Shown one piece after another: positions 11,464-24,110 of a DNA stretch of 64,000 nucleotides (positions within the stretch are counted from its first letter, which is position 1; each line of letters starts with the position of its first letter). The position numbers and the translations under genes were made by a program. The stretch is from Neocallimastix lanati (nom. inval.). Its lineage: Eukaryota; Neocallimastigomycota; Neocallimastigomycetes; Neocallimastigales; Neocallimastigaceae. The DNA is taken from NCBI GenBank assembly GCA_016946835.1, contig JACVTC010000127.1, positions 341,001 through 405,000 of the forward strand. Reading direction: 5' to 3'. A model generated the notes under the pieces. The model saw only the letters and a program-made list of their open reading frames with translations. It searched no databases and was not told where the DNA came from.

Positions 11464-12975
11464 ATATTAATAAATTTAAGTATAAAATGGGAATTAATTC
11501 GTAATTTATTTTTGAATACTAAAAATTTACTGAATAAAAAATTAATAATTTTATAGAATAAAATATTAATACATATATTTTTTAATAAAATAGAAAAAAA
11601 AAAAAAAAAAAAAGAAAAAAAAATATATATATATATATAATTATAAATAAAAAAATTAAATTATTAAAAAAATAATTTAAAAAAATTTATTATTTACTTT
11701 TAAAATAAAATGGTTAAATATAAATATGAATATATAAAAATTTATATATGTATAAAAAAGATATTTATAAAAACTTAATAAAAATTAAAAAAATTTTTAT
11801 ATATGTTTTTGTATGATTAGTATTAAGTTAAAAAGAATTAAAATAATAAAAATAAAAATAACTTATAAATAAAATAAATTAAAAAAAAATAATTAAATAA
11901 ATGTATATTTCTATTCTTTTTTTTTTTTTTTGATTTTAGGATTTATTTTTATTATAATTATTATATATAATAAGTTTTTAGAATAAAAAATTATTCAATA
12001 TAATATATTAAATAAAATGTAATTGAATTATTATTTAATATAGTTTATATATAATTTGGAGTTTTTATATTTATTTCAATCATATAATTATTTCAAGTTT
12101 ATTTTTATTTTATTTTAATTTTAATTTTTTGCTATAAATTAAATATAATATGAATATAATACATTTTAATTTTGTATAACAATTTCTCCAAAATACTATA
12201 ATATTTCATATTAAAAACAATAAATTTCATTATTAATATTTAATCATTACATAAATAAATAATTATTAAAAATAAAATTATAAAAGTAAATACATTATAA
12301 TTAATAATTTAATAAATTATTTAAATATATTTAATAAAAAAATTTTATTCCGATTTAAAAAAAATATATATATATATTTTTATTAATTTAATAAAATTAA
12401 TTAATAAATATAATAATAATAATAAAAATTGTATTATTTCAGTAAAAGATATTATATTAAAATTTAAAAAATTTAATAACTTTATTTTTTATTAAACAAT
12501 AATTTCATTTTAATCCTTTTCCCCGGTTATTAAAATTTAATATATTAAAATTATCCATTTTTTATTTTTTTTTTTTATTGTGTTACTATTAATTATTTTT
12601 ATTTAAAACTTTTTCAATAATATTTATTTATTAAAAGAAATCTTATAAGTAATTTTTAAATATATTTATCCTAAATAAAATTATAGATAATAAAATTGAA
12701 TACTATATAATTATTTTATAATTTTTATCTAATTATAAATTACTATAAAAATAAATTTTTTTTTCTTTTTTTTTTTTAAAAAATCATAAATAATATATTC
12801 AAAAGATTTATTAATATAGATTTATTTATAAAAATAAATAATAATTTAAGTAATAAAATTTTTGTATTAAATAATAATTATTAAAACTTTAATAATAAAT
12901 TCTATAAAGTATAAAATATTAATCTAAGTTAAGTAATAATAAATAAATAAAAAAAAATTATTAAAAAATTTGAAA
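11464..12975. other. Spacer between transporter copies 4 and 5
   Basis: About 1.5 kb of AT-rich DNA, no gene. It starts with the conserved 3' flank of the array unit. The stretch at 12230-12360 is homologous to the DNA around 15470-15535 and 16191-16260 and serves as the empty site for the retroposon in the next spacer. Confidence 0.7.
12843..12933 (+). promoter_or_regulatory. Conserved block upstream of copy 5 (probable promoter and 5' leader)
   Basis: About 90 bp nearly identical to 16702-16794 upstream of copy 6, ending 42 bp before the ATG. Related sequence lies upstream of minus-strand copies 1 and 2. Conservation in AT-rich spacer DNA may reflect recent duplication rather than function. 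No specific factor site is recognised. Confidence 0.4.
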
Positions 12976-14517
12976 ATGAATAGTTTCCAATTTCTTGTGG
13001 CTGTTACTGCTTCTTGTGGTGGTCTTCTTTTCGGTTATGAAGTAGGTGTAATGAATGTCGTTCTTGTTATGGACGCTTTCCGTATTTTCTTTGATCTTTG
13101 TACTTGGGATGGTTCAAAACTTAATGCTGATGGTATAAATATTGAAGATAAGTCTGTTAAAGATAAGGTTCCATTTTATCGTAATTTAAAACCAACAGAT
13201 AGTAAATCATTTATTGAAGGTTTTATTACTTCAAGTTTCGTGCTTGGTGCTCTTTGTGGTGCTCTTTTAGCTTCTTATCTTGGTGAAAAATATGGAAGAC
13301 AAAAAACAATTATGATTGGTGCTTGTATTTTTGCTATTGGTGGTATTTTACAAGGTTCTTCTATTCGTAATTATATTATGATTGCTGTTGGTCGTCTTAT
13401 TACTGGTCTTTCCGTTGGTTGTAATTCCGTCCTCTGTCCAACTTATATTTCTGAAGTAGCTCCTGCTAAAATTAGAGGTACTCTTGCTTCTTGTTATCAA
13501 CTCATGATCACGCTTGGTATTGTGATTGCTGCCATTATTAATGCCATTGTTTGGTATTTCACTAACATCAAACCAGATGATTTAAATACTCCAAGAACTA
13601 AAATAGATGCTGAAATTAGTAATTTTGAATGGAGATTTGCTCTTTGTTTACAAGCTATTCCAGGTATTGCTCTTGCTATCCTTATGAGTTTCCTTCCAAA
13701 ATCTCCAAGATGGTTATGTTCAAAGGGACGTGATGAAGAAGCCGTTCAAATTCTTGCAAAACTTAATGCTACTTCCGTTGATGATGAACTTGTTCAAAGT
13801 GAACTCAAAGCTATTCAAGAAGATGTTGCTGCTACCGTTGCTGCTGGTTCTTCATCCGTTGCTGAACTTTTCAGTTCGGTTATTCGTCGTCGTACTTTCG
13901 TTGTCTTCTTCATTCAACTCTTCCAACAATGGACCGGTGTTAATGTAATTATGTATTATCAATCTCAAATTTATAATGAAATGGGTTTCACAAAATTCTT
14001 ATCCACCATTGTTTTACCTGTCGTTAATAATCTTGTGAATTTCATTTCTACTTTCCCAGGAATGTGGGGAATTGAAAAGTTTGGACGTAAAACTTTATTA
14101 ATCGTTGGTGCCATTATGATGATGATATTCCATATTTTAACATGGGCATTTTCTACTCAAACTTCTAAAGGTGCACTCTGGAAATATCTTTCCGTTATTA
14201 GTGTCTTCCTATATGTATTTGCATTTGCTTCAACTTGGGGACCAACACCATGGGTTTATCAATCTGAAATTTTCCCACTTCGTGTTAGAGTTAAAGGATC
14301 AGCAGTTGGTACGATGTCTAACTTCTTTAATAATTGGATTATTGCTTTTGTTGGACCAGCCCTCATGAAGATGTGGGGTACTAGAAGTTTTCTTCTTTTT
14401 GCTACCTGTTGTCTTCTTGCCTTCCTTTTCGCCAGTTTCTTCTGTGTTGAATCCAAGGGACTTAACTTAGAAGAAGTTGATGCTATGATGTCTGGAAAAG
14501 CCGCTGGTAAAGCTTAA
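12976..14517 (+). CDS. MFS hexose transporter, array copy 5
   Basis: A full-length 513-residue sugar porter. The start is the ATG at 12976. Asp40, Asn70 and Asp269 mark it as the closest sister of copy 6; among the sites compared, the two proteins differ only at 400-401, where this copy has AlaLeu (as in copy 4) and copy 6 has GluPhe. All family motifs (GRLITG, PKSPRW, QLFQQWTG, FGRKT, GPTPWVYQSEIFP) are intact. The upstream block and 3' flank are shared with copy 6. Probably a plasma-membrane hexose carrier; substrate unproven. Confidence 0.96.
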   Translation: MNSFQFLVAVTASCGGLLFGYEVGVMNVVLVMDAFRIFFDLCTWDGSKLNADGINIEDKSVKDKVPFYRNLKPTDSKSFIEGFITSSFVLGALCGALLASYLGEKYGRQKTIMIGACIFAIGGILQGSSIRNYIMIAVGRLITGLSVGCNSVLCPTYISEVAPAKIRGTLASCYQLMITLGIVIAAIINAIVWYFTNIKPDDLNTPRTKIDAEISNFEWRFALCLQAIPGIALAILMSFLPKSPRWLCSKGRDEEAVQILAKLNATSVDDELVQSELKAIQEDVAATVAAGSSSVAELFSSVIRRRTFVVFFIQLFQQWTGVNVIMYYQSQIYNEMGFTKFLSTIVLPVVNNLVNFISTFPGMWGIEKFGRKTLLIVGAIMMMIFHILTWAFSTQTSKGALWKYLSVISVFLYVFAFASTWGPTPWVYQSEIFPLRVRVKGSAVGTMSNFFNNWIIAFVGPALMKMWGTRSFLLFATCCLLAFLFASFFCVESKGLNLEEVDAMMSGKAAGKA

Positions 14518-14660
14518 ATATTAATAAATTTAAGCATAAAATGGGAATTAATTTGTAATTTATTTTTGAATACTAAAAATTTACTGAATAAAAAATTAAT
14601 AATTTTATAGAATAAAATATTAATACATATATTTTTTAATAAAATATATGTAAAAAAAAG

Positions 14661-14691
<31 letters not shown>

Positions 14692-15552
14692 TTATTATAA
14701 TAAAAAAAATTAAATAAAATATTAAAAAAAAAATAATAATAATTTAAATATTTATTTTTTAATTTTAAAATAAGATGATTAAATATAAATATGAATATAT
14801 AAAAATTTATATATGTATAAAAAAGATATTTATAAAAATTAATAAAAATAAAAAAAATTATATATATGTTTTTACATGATTAATATTAAGTTAAAAAGAA
14901 TTAAAAAAAAATAAATAATTTATAAATAAAATAAATTTAGAAAAAAGAATAATTTAATAATTTTTTTTTTTTTTTTTTGTTTTGTTTTTTTTTTTGTTTT
15001 GTTTTTTTTTAGTTTTTTTTTTATTTATTTTGTTCTACTTACATATATTTTTAATTCATATATTTGATATATAAAGTGGATAGTTTAGAATTATTAATAT
15101 TATATATTTATTTTATTTTGTTTTTTCTTTTTTACTTTTATTTTTTTATTTTGTTTTCATATTTTTTATTATATTTACTAGTGCATAAAATGGTTAGTTT
15201 AGATTTATTTAAATTTTATATTAATTTTATTTGATTTTATTTGATTTTTTCTTATTTTTATTTTTTTTTATTTTTATTTTTGTTTACTGTAATTTATAAA
15301 TTAATTAAATGGTTTAGATTTTTTTAAATTATATATCTATTTTTTTTTTCTTTTATTTTTTTTTTTTAATTTTTGGCTATATATTAAATATAATAAAAAA
15401 ATAATTTTATATTAATTTTATGTAATTATTACAATTTTTCATATTAAAAATAATATATTTCATTATTAATATTTAATCATTACATAAATAAAAATTTAAG
15501 ATAATATCAATATTATAAAAATGGACAACAATATAATAAATAATAATATAAA
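14518..15552. other. Spacer between copies 5 and 6, left of the retroposon
   Basis: About 1 kb without a gene. It begins with the conserved 3' flank. At about 15076-15420 it holds three degenerate tandem repeats of roughly 115 bp (cores near 15076, 15190 and 15308, each starting around a TGGATAGTTTAGA-like word), which correspond to a single stretch in the other spacers. T-rich tracts lie at 14958-15022. Confidence 0.6.
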
Positions 15553-16189
15553 AATTGAACAAGATTCTATCTTTGTTATTAATCCGTGTTCAAGCATACA
15601 TAAGACTCTTTGTTCGGTCCCAACCTTTGACCGTATTTCAGGTTTTATCTCACTAGAGGTTTTTACGGAATATGATGATTAGGGATATGGGTAAATATTT
15701 CCCCTTTATTTATGCTATTATTCTAAATTTCCTAAGTAATATAAGCAAAATGCTGTCTAACTGTGGGCCTGAGAGGATTGCACAAATATTGTCATTTAAT
15801 ATATTTACCAAAATATTACTAGTATTTGGGTACATATCATGTATCCATTCAGACACATATTATACATAAGTAATGTAGATTTATTCCACTAAATTGCGAT
15901 CTTTCTGGCATTTATAAATATGCCGAGGGAGTTAGTATGTGTCTCTTTGGTTTAGGTTACACTAGCCTCGCTTCAAAGGGAATTTAAGAACCGGATAAGC
16001 CTCCCAAGAAAAAATGTATTTGAAAATTCTCAGTAATAATATTCATGTCCAAGCGCCAATTTTAAATAATCAGTAAGACCGTCCAGCAAGGACATTATTT
16101 ACCTATGCGAAGTGTTGTGACTACTTCAACATTCCCACTTGGGTTGAAACAAAGTTCGGTATACCCCGGAAATAATAAAAAAAAAAAAA
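15553..16189 (+). mobile_element. SINE-like retroposon, copy A (plus orientation, A-tailed)
   Basis: About 640 bp of visibly less AT-rich DNA ending in A13 at 16177-16189. It aligns along its length with the reverse complement of 19520-20063. The matching starts are near TTGAACAAGATTC and the reverse of copy B's right end. Shared internal words include GCATACATAAG, CCTTTGAC, TATTTCCCC, CCTGAGAGG and GTGTTGTGACTAC. The spacer upstream of copy 5 has the same flanks without it. It has no open frame conserved between copies (the longest, 65 codons at 15672, is not kept) and no clear tRNA or 5S head, so it is best called a non-autonomous retroposon of unknown family. An AT-only possible target duplication (ATAATATA) is weak. 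Confidence 0.72.
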
Positions 16190-16844
16190 CCATATAATAT
16201 ATATATTAAATTATTTAAACATATTTAATAATAAAATTTTATTCTAATTTAAAAAATAAAATAAATAAAAAAATAAAAATTATTTTATTTTAATTATTTA
16301 ATAAAACTAATTAGTTTTGTATTATTTTAGTATAAGAAATTTATATTAAAAATTAAAAAATTTAATAACTTTATTTTTTATTATAAAATAATTTTATATT
16401 TATCCTTTTCCGCATTTATTAAAATTTATCCTTTTTTTTTATAGTGTTACTATTAATTATTATTAAATATTATTAAATATTTAATTAAATTGTTTTTATT
16501 TCTTAAACTCTATTTTATATGTATTTTTTAATCAATTATTTTATCCTACATAAATTTATTGAAAATAATCTTGAGTAATTAATATAATCAAAAATTTATA
16601 TAAAAATAAAAATATTTTCTTATTTTTTTTTTTTTTTAAAAAAATTATAAATAAAATATTTAAATAATATTTTAAGATATCTTTATATATAAAAATAATT
16701 ATTATTTAAGTAATAAAATTTTTGTATTAAATAATAATTATTAAAACTTTAATAATAAATTGTATAAAATATAAAATATTAATCTAAGTTAAGTTTAACA
16801 ATAATATATAAATAAAAAAAAAAAAATTATTAAAAAATTTGAAA
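16190..16844. promoter_or_regulatory. Upstream region of transporter copy 6
   Basis: About 650 bp continuing the unit's conserved upstream DNA after the retroposon. The block at 16702-16794 is nearly identical to 12843-12933 and ends 50 bp before the ATG. No gene. Confidence 0.45.
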
Positions 16845-18386
16845 ATGAATAGTTTCCAATTTCTTGTGGCTGTTACTGCTTCTTGTGGTGGTCTTCTTTT
16901 CGGTTATGAAGTAGGTGTAATGAATGTCGTTCTCGTTATGGACGCTTTCCGTATTTTCTTTGATCTTTGTACTTGGGATGGCTCAAAACTTAATGCTGAT
17001 GGTATAAATATTGAAGATAAGTCTGTTAAAGATAAGGTTCCATTTTATCGTAATTTAAAACCAACCGATAGTAAGTCATTTATTGAAGGTTTTATTACTT
17101 CAAGTTTCGTGCTTGGTGCTCTTTGTGGTGCTCTTTTAGCTTCTTATCTTGGTGAAAAATATGGAAGACAAAAAACAATTATGATTGGTGCTTGTATTTT
17201 TGCTATTGGTGGTATTTTACAAGGTTCTTCTATTCGTAATTATATTATGATTGCTGTTGGTCGTCTTATTACTGGTCTTTCCGTTGGTTGTAATTCCGTT
17301 CTCTGTCCAACTTATATTTCTGAAGTAGCTCCTGCTAAAATTAGAGGTACTCTTGCTTCTTGTTATCAACTCATGATCACGCTTGGTATTGTGATTGCTG
17401 CTATTATTAATGCCATTGTTTGGTATTTCACTAACATCAAACCAGATGATTTAAATACTCCAAGAACTAAAATAGATGCTGAAATTAGTAATTTTGAATG
17501 GAGATTTGCTCTTTGTTTACAAGCTATTCCAGGTATTGCTCTTGCTATCCTTATGAGTTTCCTTCCAAAATCTCCAAGATGGTTATGTTCAAAGGGACGT
17601 GATGAAGAAGCCGTTCAAATTCTTGCAAAACTTAATGCTACTTCCGTTGATGATGAACTTGTTCAAAGTGAACTCAAAGCTATTCAAGAAGATGTTGCTG
17701 CTACCGTTGCTGCTGGTTCTTCATCCGTTGCTGAACTTTTCAGTTCGGTTATTCGTCGTCGTACTTTCGTTGTCTTCTTCATTCAACTCTTCCAACAATG
17801 GACCGGTGTTAATGTAATTATGTATTATCAATCTCAAATTTATAATGAAATGGGTTTCACAAAATTCTTATCCACCATTGTTTTACCAGTCGTTAATAAT
17901 CTTGTGAATTTCATTTCTACTTTCCCAGGAATGTGGGGAATTGAAAAGTTTGGACGTAAAACTTTATTAATCGTTGGTGCCATTATGATGATGATATTCC
18001 ATATTTTAACATGGGCATTTTCTACTCAAACTTCTAAAGGTGAATTCTGGAAATATCTTTCCGTTATTAGTGTCTTCCTATATGTATTTGCATTTGCTTC
18101 AACTTGGGGACCAACGCCATGGGTTTATCAATCTGAAATTTTCCCACTTCGTGTTAGAGTTAAAGGATCAGCAGTTGGTACGATGTCTAACTTCTTCAAC
18201 AATTGGATTATTGCTTTTGTTGGACCAGCCCTTATGAAGATGTGGGGTACTAGAAGTTTTCTTCTTTTTGCTACCTGTTGTCTTCTTGCCTTCCTTTTCG
18301 CCAGTTTCTTCTGTGTTGAATCCAAGGGACTTAACTTAGAAGAAGTTGATGCTATGATGTCTGGAAAAGCCGCTGGTAAAGCTTAA
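16845..18386 (+). CDS. MFS hexose transporter, array copy 6
   Basis: A full-length 513-residue sugar porter with every family motif intact. The start is the ATG at 16845; a TTG at 16839 is rejected. Asp40, Asn70 and Asp269 are shared with copy 5, but residues 400-401 are GluPhe as in minus-strand copies 2 and 3. At the DNA level this pair of codons is GAATTC here and GCACTC in copies 4 and 5. It is intronless and likely functional. Its upstream spacer has been lengthened by the retroposon at 15553 and local repeats. Confidence 0.96.
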   Translation: MNSFQFLVAVTASCGGLLFGYEVGVMNVVLVMDAFRIFFDLCTWDGSKLNADGINIEDKSVKDKVPFYRNLKPTDSKSFIEGFITSSFVLGALCGALLASYLGEKYGRQKTIMIGACIFAIGGILQGSSIRNYIMIAVGRLITGLSVGCNSVLCPTYISEVAPAKIRGTLASCYQLMITLGIVIAAIINAIVWYFTNIKPDDLNTPRTKIDAEISNFEWRFALCLQAIPGIALAILMSFLPKSPRWLCSKGRDEEAVQILAKLNATSVDDELVQSELKAIQEDVAATVAAGSSSVAELFSSVIRRRTFVVFFIQLFQQWTGVNVIMYYQSQIYNEMGFTKFLSTIVLPVVNNLVNFISTFPGMWGIEKFGRKTLLIVGAIMMMIFHILTWAFSTQTSKGEFWKYLSVISVFLYVFAFASTWGPTPWVYQSEIFPLRVRVKGSAVGTMSNFFNNWIIAFVGPALMKMWGTRSFLLFATCCLLAFLFASFFCVESKGLNLEEVDAMMSGKAAGKA

Positions 18387-18521
18387 ATATTAATAAATTT
18401 AAGCATAAAATGGGAATTAATTTGTAATTTATTTTTGAATACTAAAAATTTACCGAATAAAAAATTAACAATTTTAAAGAATAAAATAATATATAGATTT
18501 TTTAATAAAATAAAAAATATA

Positions 18522-18553
<32 letters not shown>

Positions 18554-19286
18554 ATTATAAATTAAAAAATTGAACTATAAAAAGAAATATCGAATTAAAA
18601 TAATTAAATATAATATTATCAATAAATTTTAATTATTAAAAACTATATATATTAAAAATATTTATATGTATATATTATAAGTATTAATAAAAAAAATAAT
18701 ATTTAAATAAAAATATAAAAATAATATTTAAATAAAAAAATTAACAAATAATAATTAAAAGATCTTTTTTGTATATATTATTATTTTTATTTTTATATTG
18801 ATGTTTATTTCATAAAATAACATTTTATTACCAATATTTAAATATTTATTATATTTTATAAAAAAAAAAATATTCAAAATTCAAAATGGAATAATAAAAA
18901 ATACTATTTAAAAATTAAAATAATTGATATATATAGTGTATAATCAAGATTAATATCATTTATATATTTGCTGTATGATATATATATTTTTTATTTTTAT
19001 TTATTATGAATAAAATTAAATATATCAAAACTATAGTTTTAGATTAAATTTATTAATTTTTTCAAAAGTTTAAATTATCTTTTTAAAGCTATATCAAAAT
19101 TGTAAAATTACTAAATAACATAATTAATTATATAATAAATTATTTAACAATAAACACAGAAAAAATAATTCCAATTTAATAAAAATGTAATTTATATAAC
19201 AGGATTTATAAATATAAAAAAGTAAATTATGTTATTTAATAATAAAATTTTTATATTAAAAATTAAATTATTAATTTTTTATTTAA
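18387..19286. other. Spacer between copy 6 and the transporter pseudogene
   Basis: About 0.9 kb, AT-rich. It has the conserved 3' flank at its start and then an AT-dinucleotide run near 18516-18552. No gene and no 5' half of the pseudogene was recognised. Confidence 0.6.
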
Positions 19287-20806
19287 CATTTGCTACCATT
19301 GTTAATGTCATTTTTGGTATTTCACCAATATCATTTCATATGATATATATTCTATCGGAACTCAACTAGATCCTCAAATTAATAATTTTAATTAATGTTT
19401 TGAACCTTATTTTTACAAGTGTAATCCAATATGTTGTTCTTGTCATTCTTATGAGTTTCCTTTCAAAAATCTCAAAAAAAAAAAAAAGGTTATAATTATA
19501 CTGAAACAAAAATGATGAATTTTTTTTTTTACTTTCGATGTGTACCACCCTTTAACTCACTTCAAGGTATGGAAATATTAGGGTAGTCACAACACTTCAA
19601 TGCTTTCTCATAGACGGATATTGCCCCTGTTGGACTACCTTAATGAGTATTCATTATTGGAGCTCTAACATGTATATTACTGCTGAGAGCTTTCTTGTAT
19701 GCTTTTTCTAGGAGTGCCTCTCCAGTTCATATTAGACAGAAAGATTGCTTTTATAAAATTTATCCACATATATAAGAACCCATATACTTGGAATTCTCTC
19801 GTAAATATGTTAAATAAAAATACTTGAATAAGCCTCTCAGGCTCACAATTAGGGTAGTATCTTGTCTTTATTATTTAGAAAATTACTAATAATAATATTT
19901 ATATATATAAGGGAAGGGGAAATACTTATTTGTAATCCTAACCACCATATTCCTTAAAATTTCTTGTGAGGAAAACCGAAAATTGTCAAAGGGCAGGACG
20001 AACCAGGTACCTTATGTATGCTATCACACAGACCAACAACATCAGAATAGAGCCTAGTTCATTGGACGTGATGAAAAAGCTGTTCAAAATCTTACAAAAT
20101 TTAATGCTACTTTCGTTGATGATGAACTTGTTCAAAGTGAACTCAGAGCTATTCAAAAAGATGTTGCTGCTACCGTTGCTGCTGGTTCTTCATCCGTTGC
20201 TGAACTTTTCAGTTCTGTCATTCGTCGTCGTACTTTTGTTGTCTTCTTCATTCAACTCTTCCAACAATGGACCGGTGTTAATGTAATTATGTATTATCAA
20301 TCTCAAATTTATAATGAAATGGGTTTCACGAAGTTCTTATCTACTATTGTTTTACCTGTCATTAATAATCTTGTGAATTTCATTTCTACTTTCCCAGGAA
20401 TGTGGGGAATTGAAAAGTTTGGACGTAAAACTTTATTAATCGTTGGTGCTATTATGATGATGATATTCCATATTTTAACATGGACATTTTCTACTCAAAC
20501 TTTAAAAGGTGAACTCTGGAAATATCTTTCAGTTATTAGTGTTTTCTTATATGTATTTGCATTGGCTTCAATTGGGGACCAACTCCATGGGTTTATCAAT
20601 CTGAAATTTTCTCACTTCGTGTTAGAGTTAAAGGATCAGCTGTTGGTACGATGTCTAACTTCTTCAATAATCGCTTTTGTTGGTGAGGTTCAAAAAAGTC
20701 TTCTTTTTGCTAATTGTTGATTTCTTACCTTTCTTTTCACTTTTTTCTTCTATAATGAAACCAAAATATTTAATATAGTAGAAAATGATGTCATATTATC
20801 TTGATA
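19287..20806 (+). pseudogene. Decayed hexose transporter, copy 7, split by a retroposon
   Basis: Homology to the array genes starts abruptly at about codon 185 (an eroded match to the IINAIVWYF region), runs to the PKSPRW region near 19480, is broken by the element at 19520-20063, then resumes with GRDE (codon 251 onward) and continues to the C-terminal region near 20800. The longest intact stretch begins MYYQSQIYNEMG at 20289. At 20570 a base is lost within the motif normally reading STWGPTPW, shifting the frame. A further deletion removes part of helix 11-12, and the tail is mutated (stop near 20720). The N-terminal third is absent. It was part of the same array, probably an older member than copies 1-6. 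Confidence 0.92.
19520..20063 (-). mobile_element. SINE-like retroposon, copy B (minus orientation)
   Basis: The reverse complement matches the element at 15553-16189. T11 at 19520-19530 is its A-tail on this strand. It sits within a transporter pseudogene. The host word TGATGAA stands on both sides (19513-19519 and 20069-20075), and the longer right-hand flank GGACGTGATGAA is the normal coding sequence, so this is a target-site duplication whose left copy has drifted. The A-tail plus target duplication indicate insertion by a LINE-type machinery. It is about 90 bp shorter than copy A through internal gaps. Family unknown. Confidence 0.75.
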
Positions 20807-23273
<2,467 letters not shown>

Positions 23274-24065
23274 ATGAATTGTAATCTTACATTATTAATT
23301 TTGACCATAGTTACAAAAATATGGGCAGCAAAATTTACGGTAGTTTCATTTAATGGACCTTGCAAGTTAAATATTGGTGGGGCTCTGTATAGGATGGAAT
23401 CCAATTCAACAGTACCAAATCTTTATAAAGCTTATGTTACTGCTAAACCTGGTACAAAGTATATATTTAAATATATATAAATATATTTTATAATTATAAT
23501 AACTTATTATTAGTTATTACTGAAACAATTAATTAATAAAATAATTATTATAAAGAAAAAAGAAAAAAGATATTAATTAGTATTAAAAATAAGCGATATT
23601 TTATACAAATAATAAAAATTAATAATTTCAATTCAATAATAAATTTTTTATTTATGATTATAGATACAACTATATTTGTGGTGGAAAACAGGATGTTAGT
23701 CGAACTCTTTCTGGAGAAAAAACTTATAACGAACTTTTTGGACGTTCCTTAACTATTTATGATATGCCAGAATTTGGTTATAATGCTACTAAACCATGGA
23801 CTAGATCAATTGGTAGAACTGAACTTTTTGATCCTGATTATGTTCCAATTGTAATAATTGATGTTGATAAAAGTTTTTTCACTAAAGCAGGAGGGGGAAT
23901 TTATAAATTTAATAACATGACCTTTATTTTAAAACAAAATGCTTTTACGTTTAAAGTATGTACTTAATATAATTATAAAATTTTGATTATATATTTTATT
24001 TATTTTAATAAAATACTTTTATTTAATTATTTCAAATTTTTTAATATTTTTGTTTTTTTTAATAA

Positions 24066-24110
<45 letters not shown>

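Noticed and set aside
15672-15869. 65-codon frame in retroposon copy A
   Set aside because: Not conserved in copy B, where the aligned frame has several stops.
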